From the NCBI GenBank assembly GCA_024274995.1, contig JAJSAA010000047.1:1-9656 (forward strand): DNA of 9,656 bases, given 5' to 3'. Shown here piece after piece: positions 1 to 5,439 of the stretch. The notes beneath the pieces are model-generated. The model was given only the letters and a program-made list of their open reading frames with translations. It ran no database searches and was not told the DNA's origin. A program made the position numbers and the translations under genes. The stretch is from Deltaproteobacteria bacterium (GTDB lineage: Bacteria; Desulfobacterota; Desulfobulbia; Desulfobulbales; VMSU01). Numbering within the stretch: position 1 is the first letter of the stretch; every line of letters starts with the position of its first letter.

Positions 1-2
1 AA

Positions 3-101
3 GATGTAATCCGTCAGTACATAAAAAATCAAGGCAAAAAAGGTAACTATAAACAGTTGCACAAGAAGAAAATAAACCACAAGCAACTCACTTTGTTCTA
101 A
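3..101 (+). CDS. C-terminal tail of a probable IS200/REP-associated tyrosine transposase (5' end outside window)
   Basis: An open frame enters from the left edge and encodes 32 residues, starting DVIRQYIKNQG and ending HKQLTLF, before a TAA stop at 99-101. The pattern of a helix like 'VIRxYIxNQG', a Lys-rich stretch and a short hydrophobic end resembles the C-termini of small TnpA-type Y1 transposases of the IS200/RAYT group. These cut single-stranded DNA at hairpins with one catalytic tyrosine. The catalytic HUH motif and tyrosine would lie upstream, outside the window, so the family assignment rests on this tail and on the GC-rich hairpin that begins 8 bases after the stop. The other two forward frames are closed within the first 46 bases. 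It could also be the end of an unrelated basic protein. Confidence 0.42.
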   Translation, partial: DVIRQYIKNQGKKGNYKQLHKKKINHKQLTLF

Positions 102-108
102 CTCCAAT

Positions 109-138
109 ACCTCGCTGCTTGCGGCGGGGTTGTTTATT
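109..138 (+). terminator. GC-rich hairpin with T-rich tail; intrinsic terminator or transposase-associated (REP-like) hairpin
   Basis: A 9-bp stem pairs 109-117 (ACCTCGCTG) with 122-130 (CGGCGGGGT) around a CTTG tetraloop at 118-121, and TTGTTTATT follows at 130-138. Two of the pairs are T·G wobbles. On the opposite strand these become A-C mismatches, so the fold is good only as + strand RNA or single-stranded DNA. That fits a terminator for the gene ending at 101. It equally fits the top-strand hairpin that IS200-like or RAYT transposases recognise beside their own gene. The sequence alone does not separate the two roles. Confidence 0.6.
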
Positions 139-178
139 AGTTACTTTTTATCCTGCAAACGCACAGGAGCGGAGCGTT

Positions 179-655
179 TTATATGGAATCGGCGGGCCAG
201 AGGAGTTTGGCGGCTATCCAACCGGTGGTGCCATCATCATGCTTTACCTTGATCCAGCCATTTTCCTTGCTTAGCGGGGTAAAGACCACGCCGTATTTTA
301 CGGTGGCCGTTAACTCATAATTGGTGCCGGGGCCGATTCGGAGGTTGGCGGTATTGACCTTGACGATAACCTTTTTTCTGCTGCTTACCAGATTTTTGAA
401 TATCCAGCCCTTATCGCCTTCAAAATCCCTGGTGTGCAGCCAGTCGCCCTTTTTACCGATAATCTGCAGGGGGAAATCCTTAAACACCTCCCAGAGTATT
501 TCTGACTTGGTACTAGGAGCCGAGCGAATATTGACCCCATCCTTTTTTACCGTAACATATTTAGTGCTGGCAGCCAGCAGGGGCGTCGCACAGATGGTTA
601 ACAAAAATAAGGCAATTAAGCTGATTGTCAGGCTGGGAAGCTTAAAATTACGCAT
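179..655 (-). CDS. Exported protein with two bacterial SH3 (SH3b) domains
   Basis: This gene encodes 158 residues. A Sec signal peptide covers residues 1 to about 29: basic MRNFK, a hydrophobic core LISLIALFLLTI-type segment, and an LLA-A cleavage site. Two SH3b repeats follow. The first, about 33-95, has 'VNIRSAPSTKSEIL' and ends 'GWIFKNLV'. The second, about 98-153, has 'ANLRIGPGTNYEL' and ends 'GWIAAKLL'. The NxRxxPxTxxxxL plus GWI pattern is diagnostic of SH3b, a fold that usually binds cell-wall peptides or proteins. No catalytic hydrolase domain is attached, so the likely role is periplasmic binding or scaffolding; the partner is unknown. The start is supported by GAGAGGA about 7 bases upstream of the ATG. 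It lies 86 bp downstream of the DUF3365 gene on the same strand and may share its transcript. No convincing intrinsic terminator follows on this strand. Confidence 0.87.
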   Translation of the reverse strand: MRNFKLPSLTISLIALFLLTICATPLLAASTKYVTVKKDGVNIRSAPSTKSEILWEVFKDFPLQIIGKKGDWLHTRDFEGDKGWIFKNLVSSRKKVIVKVNTANLRIGPGTNYELTATVKYGVVFTPLSKENGWIKVKHDDGTTGWIAAKLLWPADSI

Positions 656-741
656 ACTTTTTCCTCTCTAAGTTCAATTTTTGTAACTGTTCAGCGAGGG
701 CGGCAAATTACCCTCAACTCATAGCTGTAACTCTTCTGATT

Positions 742-1317
742 TTAAGGGGTTGAGATAGGTTCCGTTATGGTAAAGGCTCCGCGTATATCCTTTAGTCTGA
801 ATCCGGTTGCCAGGTCACCGGGATAAAGTTTATGGATCTCATTCTCGATGGCGGGGGCGATGTGGCGGCCATGGCATCTCAGGCAGATGGCGGAGGTTGG
901 TATGGCCTTCATATACCTGAATTCCTGATGGCCGTTTTTTTTCATTACCTCGCTGAACTCTATAGCAGCTGGATTTTCACCAGCGGCCCGGCGTCTGGCG
1001 AACTGGAGCAGAACCGAGCGCTCCCAAGCATCCGGCGCATTGGCCGGGTTGCGGTATTTAAGGCTGGTTCGGCCAACACGCCAGCCTCTTTCCAGGCTAA
1101 TCTTATCAGCAATTTGTAAGGCCTTTTCGTTGCAGACGGCAATAGCTTTGGCCGGGCCGCCCTCCTTCATTGCCTGTTTTAGAGCTTTTTTTAAATTACT
1201 GCCCAACTCTTTTACCGTCTGCCGAGCCGTATTCTGGCGCCAATGGTCGGCGGCCTGTGCTGTAGTACCCAGGCAGAGGGCCAGAACCATAATGACGGCT
1301 GTCTGTTTTAAATTCAT
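742..1317 (-). CDS. DUF3365 (Tll0287-like) exported monoheme c-type protein
   Basis: This gene encodes 191 residues with a signal peptide (about 1-22, MNLKQ then a hydrophobic core ending TTAQA-A), so it is exported. The body carries the family hallmarks: 'AVCNEKALQIADKIS', then 'RTSLKYRNPANAPDAWE', then a single CxxCH heme-c attachment motif (CLRCH) at residues about 145-149. DUF3365 domains occur as sensor modules of kinases and as free periplasmic cytochromes. This copy has no transmembrane segment after the signal and no output domain, so it is a free periplasmic heme protein. Its role, whether redox carrier or gas/redox sensor partner, is not shown by the sequence. No strong Shine-Dalgarno precedes the ATG; the start is chosen because it gives a complete signal peptide and lies about 27 bases after a predicted transcription start. 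Heme attachment would need a cytochrome c maturation system encoded elsewhere. Confidence 0.88.
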   Translation of the reverse strand: MNLKQTAVIMVLALCLGTTAQAADHWRQNTARQTVKELGSNLKKALKQAMKEGGPAKAIAVCNEKALQIADKISLERGWRVGRTSLKYRNPANAPDAWERSVLLQFARRRAAGENPAAIEFSEVMKKNGHQEFRYMKAIPTSAICLRCHGRHIAPAIENEIHKLYPGDLATGFRLKDIRGAFTITEPISTP

Positions 1318-1350
1318 TTGCTTTGTTTTTGCTATTGGCGATGGTTAAAG

Positions 1351-1380
1351 AACATAATTTCCGCATTAGCAGTTTGTCAA
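1351..1380 (-). promoter_or_regulatory. Predicted sigma-70-type promoter of the DUF3365 gene
   Basis: On the - strand a perfect -35 box TTGACA (1375-1380) is followed after 18 bases by TATGTT (1351-1356, four of six matches to TATAAT). Initiation would fall near 1344, giving a leader of about 27 bases. It lies in the 196-bp gene-free stretch between tlyA and the DUF3365 gene, where I see no other coding signal. The stretch also holds a 6-bp inverted repeat, ATTGCG (1483-1488) and CGCAAT (1502-1507), just after tlyA; it lacks a T-run and is too weak to call a terminator. Confidence 0.5.
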
Positions 1381-1513
1381 TTACCTTTGCGGCTTAAGGC
1401 TATGGAGCTCGATGATTCGTACCTTATTTTGGGGTATTGCTCCGCATCAGCAAAACCAAATAACCATGGAATATGATAACTGATTGCGCTCTTGTTTTCA
1501 ACGCAATTATCCT

Positions 1514-2248
1514 TCATTTTCCCCGCAGATAAATCAGGAATTCCTTATTGCCCTTGGGCCCCAGAATGGGTGAGGCGCAGACCCCGGTATTTGTCAGACT
1601 GAGACGGGCGGCAAAGGCAATGGTGTCGGCGATTACCTGTTGGTGGAGGGCCTCGTCACGTACCACTCCCCCCTTGCCCACCTGGCCTTTACCCACCTCG
1701 AACTGCGGCTTAATAAGGGCCATAATAGCGGCTGAATCTTTAAAAAGAGGCAGGAGCGGGGGGATGAGCAGTCTGAGAGAGATGAAAGCGGCATCTATTA
1801 CTGCCAGGTCAATAGGTTCCGGCAAGTCGGTTGGACATAGCTGGCGGGCGTTGGTTCGTTCCATGACCACTACTCGTTCATCTTGACGCAGCTTCCAGGC
1901 TAACTGTCCGTACCCCACATCAACGGCATAAACTCTTGCGGCACCGTTCTGGAGCAGGCAGTCGGTGAAACCGCCGGTGGAGGCTCCGATGTCGGCGCAG
2001 ACCAGGCCGCTTGGATTGAGTTTAAAGAAGCTGAGTCCCTGGGCTAATTTCAGGCCGCCGCGGCTGACATAGGGACAGACTTCAGCCGCCACCGTAACGT
2101 GGCTGTTAGGATCAATCATGGAGGCCGGTTTGTTGCGGCGCATGCCGTTGACTTCCACAACTCCGGCTAAAATCAAGGCCTGGGCCTTCTGGCGGCTGGC
2201 GGCAAATTTTTTCACCAGCATGAATTTATCGAGACGAATCTTAGGCAT
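1514..2248 (-). CDS. tlyA: TlyA family rRNA 2'-O-methyltransferase (hemolysin A family)
   Basis: This gene encodes 244 residues, the usual TlyA length. Residues 3-60 form an S4 RNA-binding domain ('IRLDKFMLVKKFAASRQKAQ', 'GVVEVNG'). Residues about 61-241 form an FtsJ/RrmJ-type methyltransferase with the SAM-binding loop DIGASTGGFTDCL at 86-98. The catalytic K-D-K-E tetrad of 2'-O-methyltransferases is visible as K67 ('SRGGLKL'), D152 ('VIDAAF'), K180 ('LIKPQFE') and E236 ('NKEFL'). In characterised members the enzyme methylates ribose 2'-OH of cytidine in 16S and/or 23S rRNA, which also affects capreomycin sensitivity; the exact target here is inferred. An in-frame TGA lies two codons upstream of the ATG, so no longer form is possible from upstream ATG. 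The start codon overlaps a heptamer repeat and has no Shine-Dalgarno. It is 51 bp downstream of glmM and probably on the same transcript. Confidence 0.93.
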   Translation of the reverse strand: MPKIRLDKFMLVKKFAASRQKAQALILAGVVEVNGMRRNKPASMIDPNSHVTVAAEVCPYVSRGGLKLAQGLSFFKLNPSGLVCADIGASTGGFTDCLLQNGAARVYAVDVGYGQLAWKLRQDERVVVMERTNARQLCPTDLPEPIDLAVIDAAFISLRLLIPPLLPLFKDSAAIMALIKPQFEVGKGQVGKGGVVRDEALHQQVIADTIAFAARLSLTNTGVCASPILGPKGNKEFLIYLRGK

Positions 2249-2274
2249 CAGGAATCAGGAATCAGGAATCAGGG
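2247..2274. repeat. Four tandem 7-bp repeats (ATCAGGA) overlapping the tlyA start codon
   Basis: On the + strand ATCAGGA is repeated at 2247, 2254 and 2261, with a fourth copy ATCAGGG at 2268, followed by a degenerate GACAGG. The first two bases lie inside the tlyA start codon, so the repeat occupies the position where its ribosome-binding site should be. It is a short tandem repeat of 28 bp in the glmM-tlyA spacer. Confidence 0.85.
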
Positions 2275-2299
2275 GACAGGACGCAGGGGCGTTCATTTC

Positions 2300-3658
2300 T
2301 TAGCCCTGCTGGCCGTCGGCTTTACAGATGACAGCGCAGAGTTCTTGCCCCATTTCGTTGATGAGATCCTGATCGCGGCCCTCTAACATGACTCGTACCA
2401 CCGGTTCTGTACCTGAGAGACGGATGAGGATGCGGCCATCGTTGCCCAGACGTTTTTCCATTTTTTTTATGGCGGGCTGGAGGCCGGGCACTAAGGTCAG
2501 GTCAAGGCGTCTGGCGGTGCGGACATTGGTCAGGGTCTGGGGGAAGGCCTCCATGATTTTGGCTAATTCCGATAAAGGTTTGTTGCGTTTTTTCATGATG
2601 GCCATGAGCTGGAGAGCGGCGAGGATACCATCACCAGTGGTGGAATGTTCCAGAAAAATCAGGTGGCCGGACTGCTCGCCGCCAAAGCTGTAACCCTGTT
2701 TGCGCATCTCTTCCACGACATAGCGGTCGCCCACCGGGGTGCGGATTAGATGGGCGCCTATTTTCTGCATGGCGGCTTCAAGGCCCATATTGCTCATCAC
2801 CGTGGTGACCAGGGTCTTCTTTTTGAGTTTTTTTATGGCCATAAGTTCGGCGGCGCAGACCGCCATAATGTGGTCGCCATCCACTACTCTGCCGCCTTCA
2901 TCAACCACGATGAGACGGTCACCGTCACCATCTAAAGCGATACCGATGTCGGCGCCGAGTTCTTTGACCTTCTCCGCTACCCGTTCCGGGTGCAGGGCGC
3001 CGCATTTGTCGTTGATGTTCTTGCCGTCCGGGTGAACACCTATGGCGGTTACCCTGGCTCCCAGCTCTGAAAAAACATGGGGTGCCACACCATAGGTAGC
3101 TCCATGGGCGCAGTCCAGGACGATATGGAAGTCATCCAGGGTGTATTTGGCGGGGAAGGTATTTTTTAAGAAAACGATATAGCGGCCCTTGGCATCATCC
3201 AAGCGGCTGGCCTTGCCTATCTCGTCGGCTACCGGCCGTAGAGCGGCCATTTTCTGGGAGAAAATCAGATCTTCGATATCGGCCTCTTTATCATCTGGGA
3301 GCTTAAAGCCGCTCCGGGAGAATATCTTGATGCCATTATCCTGAAACGGATTATGAGAGGCGGAGATTACTACCCCGGCATCGGCCCGCATGGAGTGAGT
3401 GATAAAGGCGATTCCGGGGGTGGGCAGCGGCCCCACCAGCAGGACATCAACCCCCATGGAACAGATTCCGGAGGCCAGGGCGTTTTCAATCATATAGCCG
3501 GAGATCCTGGTGTCCTTGCCGATGACAATGCGATGGCCTTGGCGCTGGTCTCTGACCTGAAAGGCGATGGCCCGGCCGATCTGCATGGAAATTTCGCTGG
3601 TCATTGGGTAGATATTGGCTGTCCCCCGTACTCCATCGGTACCGAATAAGCGTCTCAT
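2300..3658 (-). CDS. glmM: Phosphoglucosamine mutase
   Basis: GlmM interconverts glucosamine-6-phosphate and glucosamine-1-phosphate in the cytoplasm, a step on the way to UDP-GlcNAc for peptidoglycan and lipopolysaccharide. The 452 residues match the family length (about 445-455). The four phosphohexomutase signatures appear in order: the N-terminal 'RLFGTDGVRG'; the phosphoserine loop 'SASHNP' with S101 as the expected phosphorylated residue; the metal-binding loop DGDGDR at 243-248; the sugar-binding loop GGEQSGH at 326-332; and the phosphate-binding loop RLSGTEPVVRVM at 413-424. GEQSGH together with overall similarity points to GlmM rather than phosphomannomutase. AAGGAG lies 4 bases before the ATG and fixes the start. 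It heads the - strand group glmM-tlyA and is divergent from the rfb operon. All key residues are intact. Confidence 0.97.
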   Translation of the reverse strand: MRRLFGTDGVRGTANIYPMTSEISMQIGRAIAFQVRDQRQGHRIVIGKDTRISGYMIENALASGICSMGVDVLLVGPLPTPGIAFITHSMRADAGVVISASHNPFQDNGIKIFSRSGFKLPDDKEADIEDLIFSQKMAALRPVADEIGKASRLDDAKGRYIVFLKNTFPAKYTLDDFHIVLDCAHGATYGVAPHVFSELGARVTAIGVHPDGKNINDKCGALHPERVAEKVKELGADIGIALDGDGDRLIVVDEGGRVVDGDHIMAVCAAELMAIKKLKKKTLVTTVMSNMGLEAAMQKIGAHLIRTPVGDRYVVEEMRKQGYSFGGEQSGHLIFLEHSTTGDGILAALQLMAIMKKRNKPLSELAKIMEAFPQTLTNVRTARRLDLTLVPGLQPAIKKMEKRLGNDGRILIRLSGTEPVVRVMLEGRDQDLINEMGQELCAVICKADGQQG

Positions 3659-3697
3659 AGTGCTCCTTGTGAAAAAGTAGTTTATCTAAGCGTAATT

Positions 3698-3726
3698 ATT
3701 ATATACTATGCGGATCGAATTGGGAA
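3698..3726 (-). promoter_or_regulatory. Predicted sigma-70-type promoter of glmM
   Basis: On the - strand a perfect -10 box TATAAT (3698-3703) follows TTCCCA (3721-3726, four of six matches to TTGACA) with the ideal 17-bp spacer. Transcription would begin near 3690, giving a leader of about 32 bases that includes the AAGGAG ribosome-binding site at 3663-3668. The -35 box falls within a 7-bp-period repeat. Confidence 0.6.
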
Positions 3727-3737
3727 TTCGGAATTTT
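3717..3737. repeat. 7-bp-period imperfect repeat (GAATTNG) over the glmM -35 region
   Basis: GAATT occurs at 3717, 3724 and 3731, an exact 7-bp period: GAATTGG, GAATTCG, GAATTTT. It overlaps the -35 box predicted for glmM and lies in the gene-free 3659-3918 spacer. The rest of that spacer holds a small hairpin near 3770-3784 (CGGTAG paired with TTGCCG-like CTGCCG), too short to be a terminator, and a possible rfb promoter. Confidence 0.65.
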
Positions 3738-3849
3738 GATGATTTTACAGAACTGTCAGCGGGCGGTAGAATCTGCCGGTATTTTACTGAAAATCGGCAC
3801 ACCGCTTCATAATAATTTGTATGAAAGTCACCTTTCAGGGCTATTGGCC

Positions 3850-3878
3850 TTGGCAAGATTTTCATGTTTCGTTATGTC
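3850..3878 (+). promoter_or_regulatory. Possible promoter of the rfbACDB operon
   Basis: TTGGCA (3850-3855, five of six matches to TTGACA) is followed after 17 bases by TATGTC (3873-3878, three of six matches to TATAAT). A start near 3885 would give a leader of about 34 bases before rfbA. The -10 box is poor, so another sigma factor or an activator is possible. This is the best candidate I see in the spacer, not a firm call. Confidence 0.33.
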
Positions 3879-3907
3879 TGGGCAGCCGGGCATAGATGTT
3901 ACATAAA

Positions 3908-3913
3908 GGGAAG
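3908..3913 (+). promoter_or_regulatory. Ribosome-binding site that sets the rfbA start at 3919
   Basis: GGGAAG ends 5 bases before the ATG at 3919. A TTG codon directly before it (3916) is also in frame and would add one Met, but it would leave only 2 bases between the site and the start. The ATG is preferred. Confidence 0.6.
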
Positions 3914-3918
3914 AATTG

Positions 3919-4797
3919 ATGAAGGGAATTATTCTGGCGGGCGGCTCAGGAACCAGGCTTTACCCGCTTACCAAGTCGGTGAGTAAGCAGTTGATGCCGG
4001 TTTATGATAAACCAATGATCTATTACCCTCTCGCTATTCAGATGTTAGCCGGGATCAGGAATATTCTTCTGATTACCACCCCGGAGGATAATGAACAGTT
4101 CAAGCGCCTGCTGGGTGACGGCTCGCAATGGGGAATAAGCCTGGCCTATGCCATTCAGCCCCGGCCTGAGGGGTTGGCTCAGGCCTTTATTATCGGGGCG
4201 GATTTTATCGGCTCCGATACGGTGTGTCTCATCCTGGGCGATAATATTTTTTACGGTGAGGGCTTTTCTGATATTCTGCAAAAAAATGCCTGTTTAAGCG
4301 CCGGGGCCACGGTGTTCGGCTATTATGTCCGTGATCCAGAGCGTTACGGGGTGGTCAGTTTTGACGATACGGGCCGGGTGATATCCATTGAGGAAAAGCC
4401 TGAACAGCCAAAATCAAATTACGCTGTCACCGGCCTGTATTTCTATGATAATGATGTGGTCTCCATCGCCCGCCAGATCAAGCCTTCGGCCCGTGGAGAA
4501 CTGGAGATAACCGATATTAACAATGCCTATCTGCGGCGTGGCCAACTGCGGGTGGAGCGTCTGGGCCGGGGCATGGCCTGGCTGGATACCGGCACCCATG
4601 CCTCACTGCTGGATGCTGGTAATTTTATCAAGGTTATGGAGGATCGCCAGGGGCTGAAGCTGGCCTGTCTCGAGGAGATTGCCTATCGGATGTGCTATAT
4701 TGATCTGGCGCAGTTATCCCATCTGGCCGAGACCCTCAGCAAGAATGGTTATGGCCGTTATCTCTTGCGGATTGTTGAAGAGGAGGGGCGGCAATGA
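3919..4797 (+). CDS. rfbA: Glucose-1-phosphate thymidylyltransferase
   Basis: RfbA (RmlA) joins dTTP and glucose-1-phosphate to give dTDP-glucose and pyrophosphate, the first step of dTDP-L-rhamnose synthesis. The 292 residues match the family length. The nucleotidyltransferase fold starts with the nucleotide-binding loop 'LAGGSGTRLYPLT' (6-18), followed by 'KQLMPVYDKPMIYYP' (23-37), 'RPEGLAQA' (82-89), the metal-binding GDN at 107-109 (D108) and EEKP at 158-161. 'YAVTGLYFYD' and 'ELEITDIN' are typical of RmlA. It is the first gene of the rfbA-C-D-B operon and ends in a 4-bp ATGA overlap with rfbC, so the two are probably translationally coupled. Feedback inhibition by dTDP-rhamnose is known for the family and not visible here. 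All signature residues are present. Confidence 0.97.
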   Translation: MKGIILAGGSGTRLYPLTKSVSKQLMPVYDKPMIYYPLAIQMLAGIRNILLITTPEDNEQFKRLLGDGSQWGISLAYAIQPRPEGLAQAFIIGADFIGSDTVCLILGDNIFYGEGFSDILQKNACLSAGATVFGYYVRDPERYGVVSFDDTGRVISIEEKPEQPKSNYAVTGLYFYDNDVVSIARQIKPSARGELEITDINNAYLRRGQLRVERLGRGMAWLDTGTHASLLDAGNFIKVMEDRQGLKLACLEEIAYRMCYIDLAQLSHLAETLSKNGYGRYLLRIVEEEGRQ

Positions 4798-5354
4798 AAT
4801 TCATCCCCACAAAAATCGCTGATATAGTGTTGATTGAGCCCCGGGTTTTTGGTGACCACCGCGGCTTTTTTATGGAGACCTGGCGGGCCGATAAATTTGC
4901 CGCCGCCGGTATTGACCTGCCCTTTGTCCAGGATAATCACAGCCGCTCCAGCAGGGGTATTCTGCGCGGTCTGCATTATCAGATAAAGCAGACCCAGGGC
5001 AAGCTGGTGCGGGTAATCAGCGGTGAGGTATTTGATGTGGCGGTGGATATCAGGCGGGGTTCGCCCACATACGGCAAGTGGGTGGGCGAGGTCTTAAGCA
5101 GCGATAACAAACGGATGCTCTGGGTACCGCCCGGTTTTGCCCACGGTTTCTATGTGCTGAGCGATTACGCCGAATTTGTCTATAAATGCACGGCATTTTA
5201 CGCCCCGGAGTATGAACGCTGTATTCGGTGGAATGATCCTGATCTGTCTATAGCCTGGCCCCTGGCTCATGGTGCCGCCCCGGTACTCTCCGCCAAGGAT
5301 GAGGCCGGGATTTATTTGAGGGATGCCTTGAATTGTTGCCGGAAGACAGAGTAA
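4794..5354 (+). CDS. rfbC: dTDP-4-dehydrorhamnose 3,5-epimerase
   Basis: RfbC (RmlC) epimerises C3 and C5 of dTDP-4-keto-6-deoxyglucose, the third step of the pathway. The 186 residues form the usual cupin fold. Seen: 'EPRVFGDHRGFFMETW' (15-30), 'FVQDNHSRSSRGILRGLHYQ' (44-63) with the catalytic His at H61, the conserved Lys in 'QGKLVRV' (K70), 'GEVFDVAVDIRRGSPTYGKW' (77-96), 'VPPGFAHGFYVLSD' (111-124), and the Asp of the His-Asp dyad in 'SAKDEAG' (D169). The start is set by AGGAGG at 4781-4786, seven bases before the ATG, and overlaps the rfbA stop. It is followed by an 85-bp gap holding an inverted repeat before rfbD; the rest of the operon is closely packed. Confidence 0.97.
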   Translation: MKFIPTKIADIVLIEPRVFGDHRGFFMETWRADKFAAAGIDLPFVQDNHSRSSRGILRGLHYQIKQTQGKLVRVISGEVFDVAVDIRRGSPTYGKWVGEVLSSDNKRMLWVPPGFAHGFYVLSDYAEFVYKCTAFYAPEYERCIRWNDPDLSIAWPLAHGAAPVLSAKDEAGIYLRDALNCCRKTE

Positions 5355-5355
5355 T

Positions 5356-5394
5356 CGTAAGCGCATGCAGCATGGTGTTCATGGAGCGCTTACG
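5356..5394. repeat. 9-bp perfect inverted repeat in the rfbC-rfbD gap, flanked by GTAATC copies
   Basis: CGTAAGCGC (5356-5364) is the exact reverse complement of GCGCTTACG (5386-5394), with 21 bases between. The loop itself contains CATG at each side (about 5364-5367 and 5380-5383) that could extend the pairing with a small bulge. GTAATC occurs directly before (5351-5356) and just after (5396-5401). It follows the rfbC stop and lies before rfbD; no T-run follows, so a simple terminator is unlikely. It may be an RNA processing or stability element, a protein-binding site or a dispersed intergenic repeat. Confidence 0.7.
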
Positions 5395-5426
5395 GGTAAT
5401 CTCCCTCTACACCAGGGACATAAGGC

Positions 5427-5430
5427 AGGA
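5427..5430 (+). promoter_or_regulatory. Ribosome-binding site that sets the rfbD start at 5440
   Basis: AGGA ends 9 bases before the ATG at 5440, where the Rossmann-fold start MKVLITG begins. The frame is open back to an ATG at 5365, but that would add 25 residues encoded by the inverted-repeat region, which are not expected in RfbD. Confidence 0.6.
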
Positions 5431-5439
5431 AAAACAAAA

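Noticed and set aside
157..179. AAACGC...GCGTTT inverted repeat after the SH3 gene as a terminator
   Set aside because: The stem is only 6 bp, AT-rich at one end, with an 11-base loop and no T-run on the - strand.
321..671. A + strand frame of 116 codons opposite the SH3 gene
   Set aside because: It is antisense to a gene with clear signal peptide and two SH3b repeats, has no recognisable domain and no ribosome-binding site.
696..715. GAGGG...CCCTC hairpin between the DUF3365 and SH3 genes as a terminator
   Set aside because: It is a 5-bp stem with a 10-base loop and has no T-run directly after it on the - strand.
2118..2303. A small + strand frame ending in a repeated NQESGIRGQ-like peptide
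   Set aside because: It is antisense to tlyA and its odd repeats are only the translation of the ATCAGGA heptamer array.
5365..5439. A 25-codon N-terminal extension of rfbD
   Set aside because: It is encoded by the inverted-repeat region, has no family counterpart, and a better start with AGGA lies at 5440.
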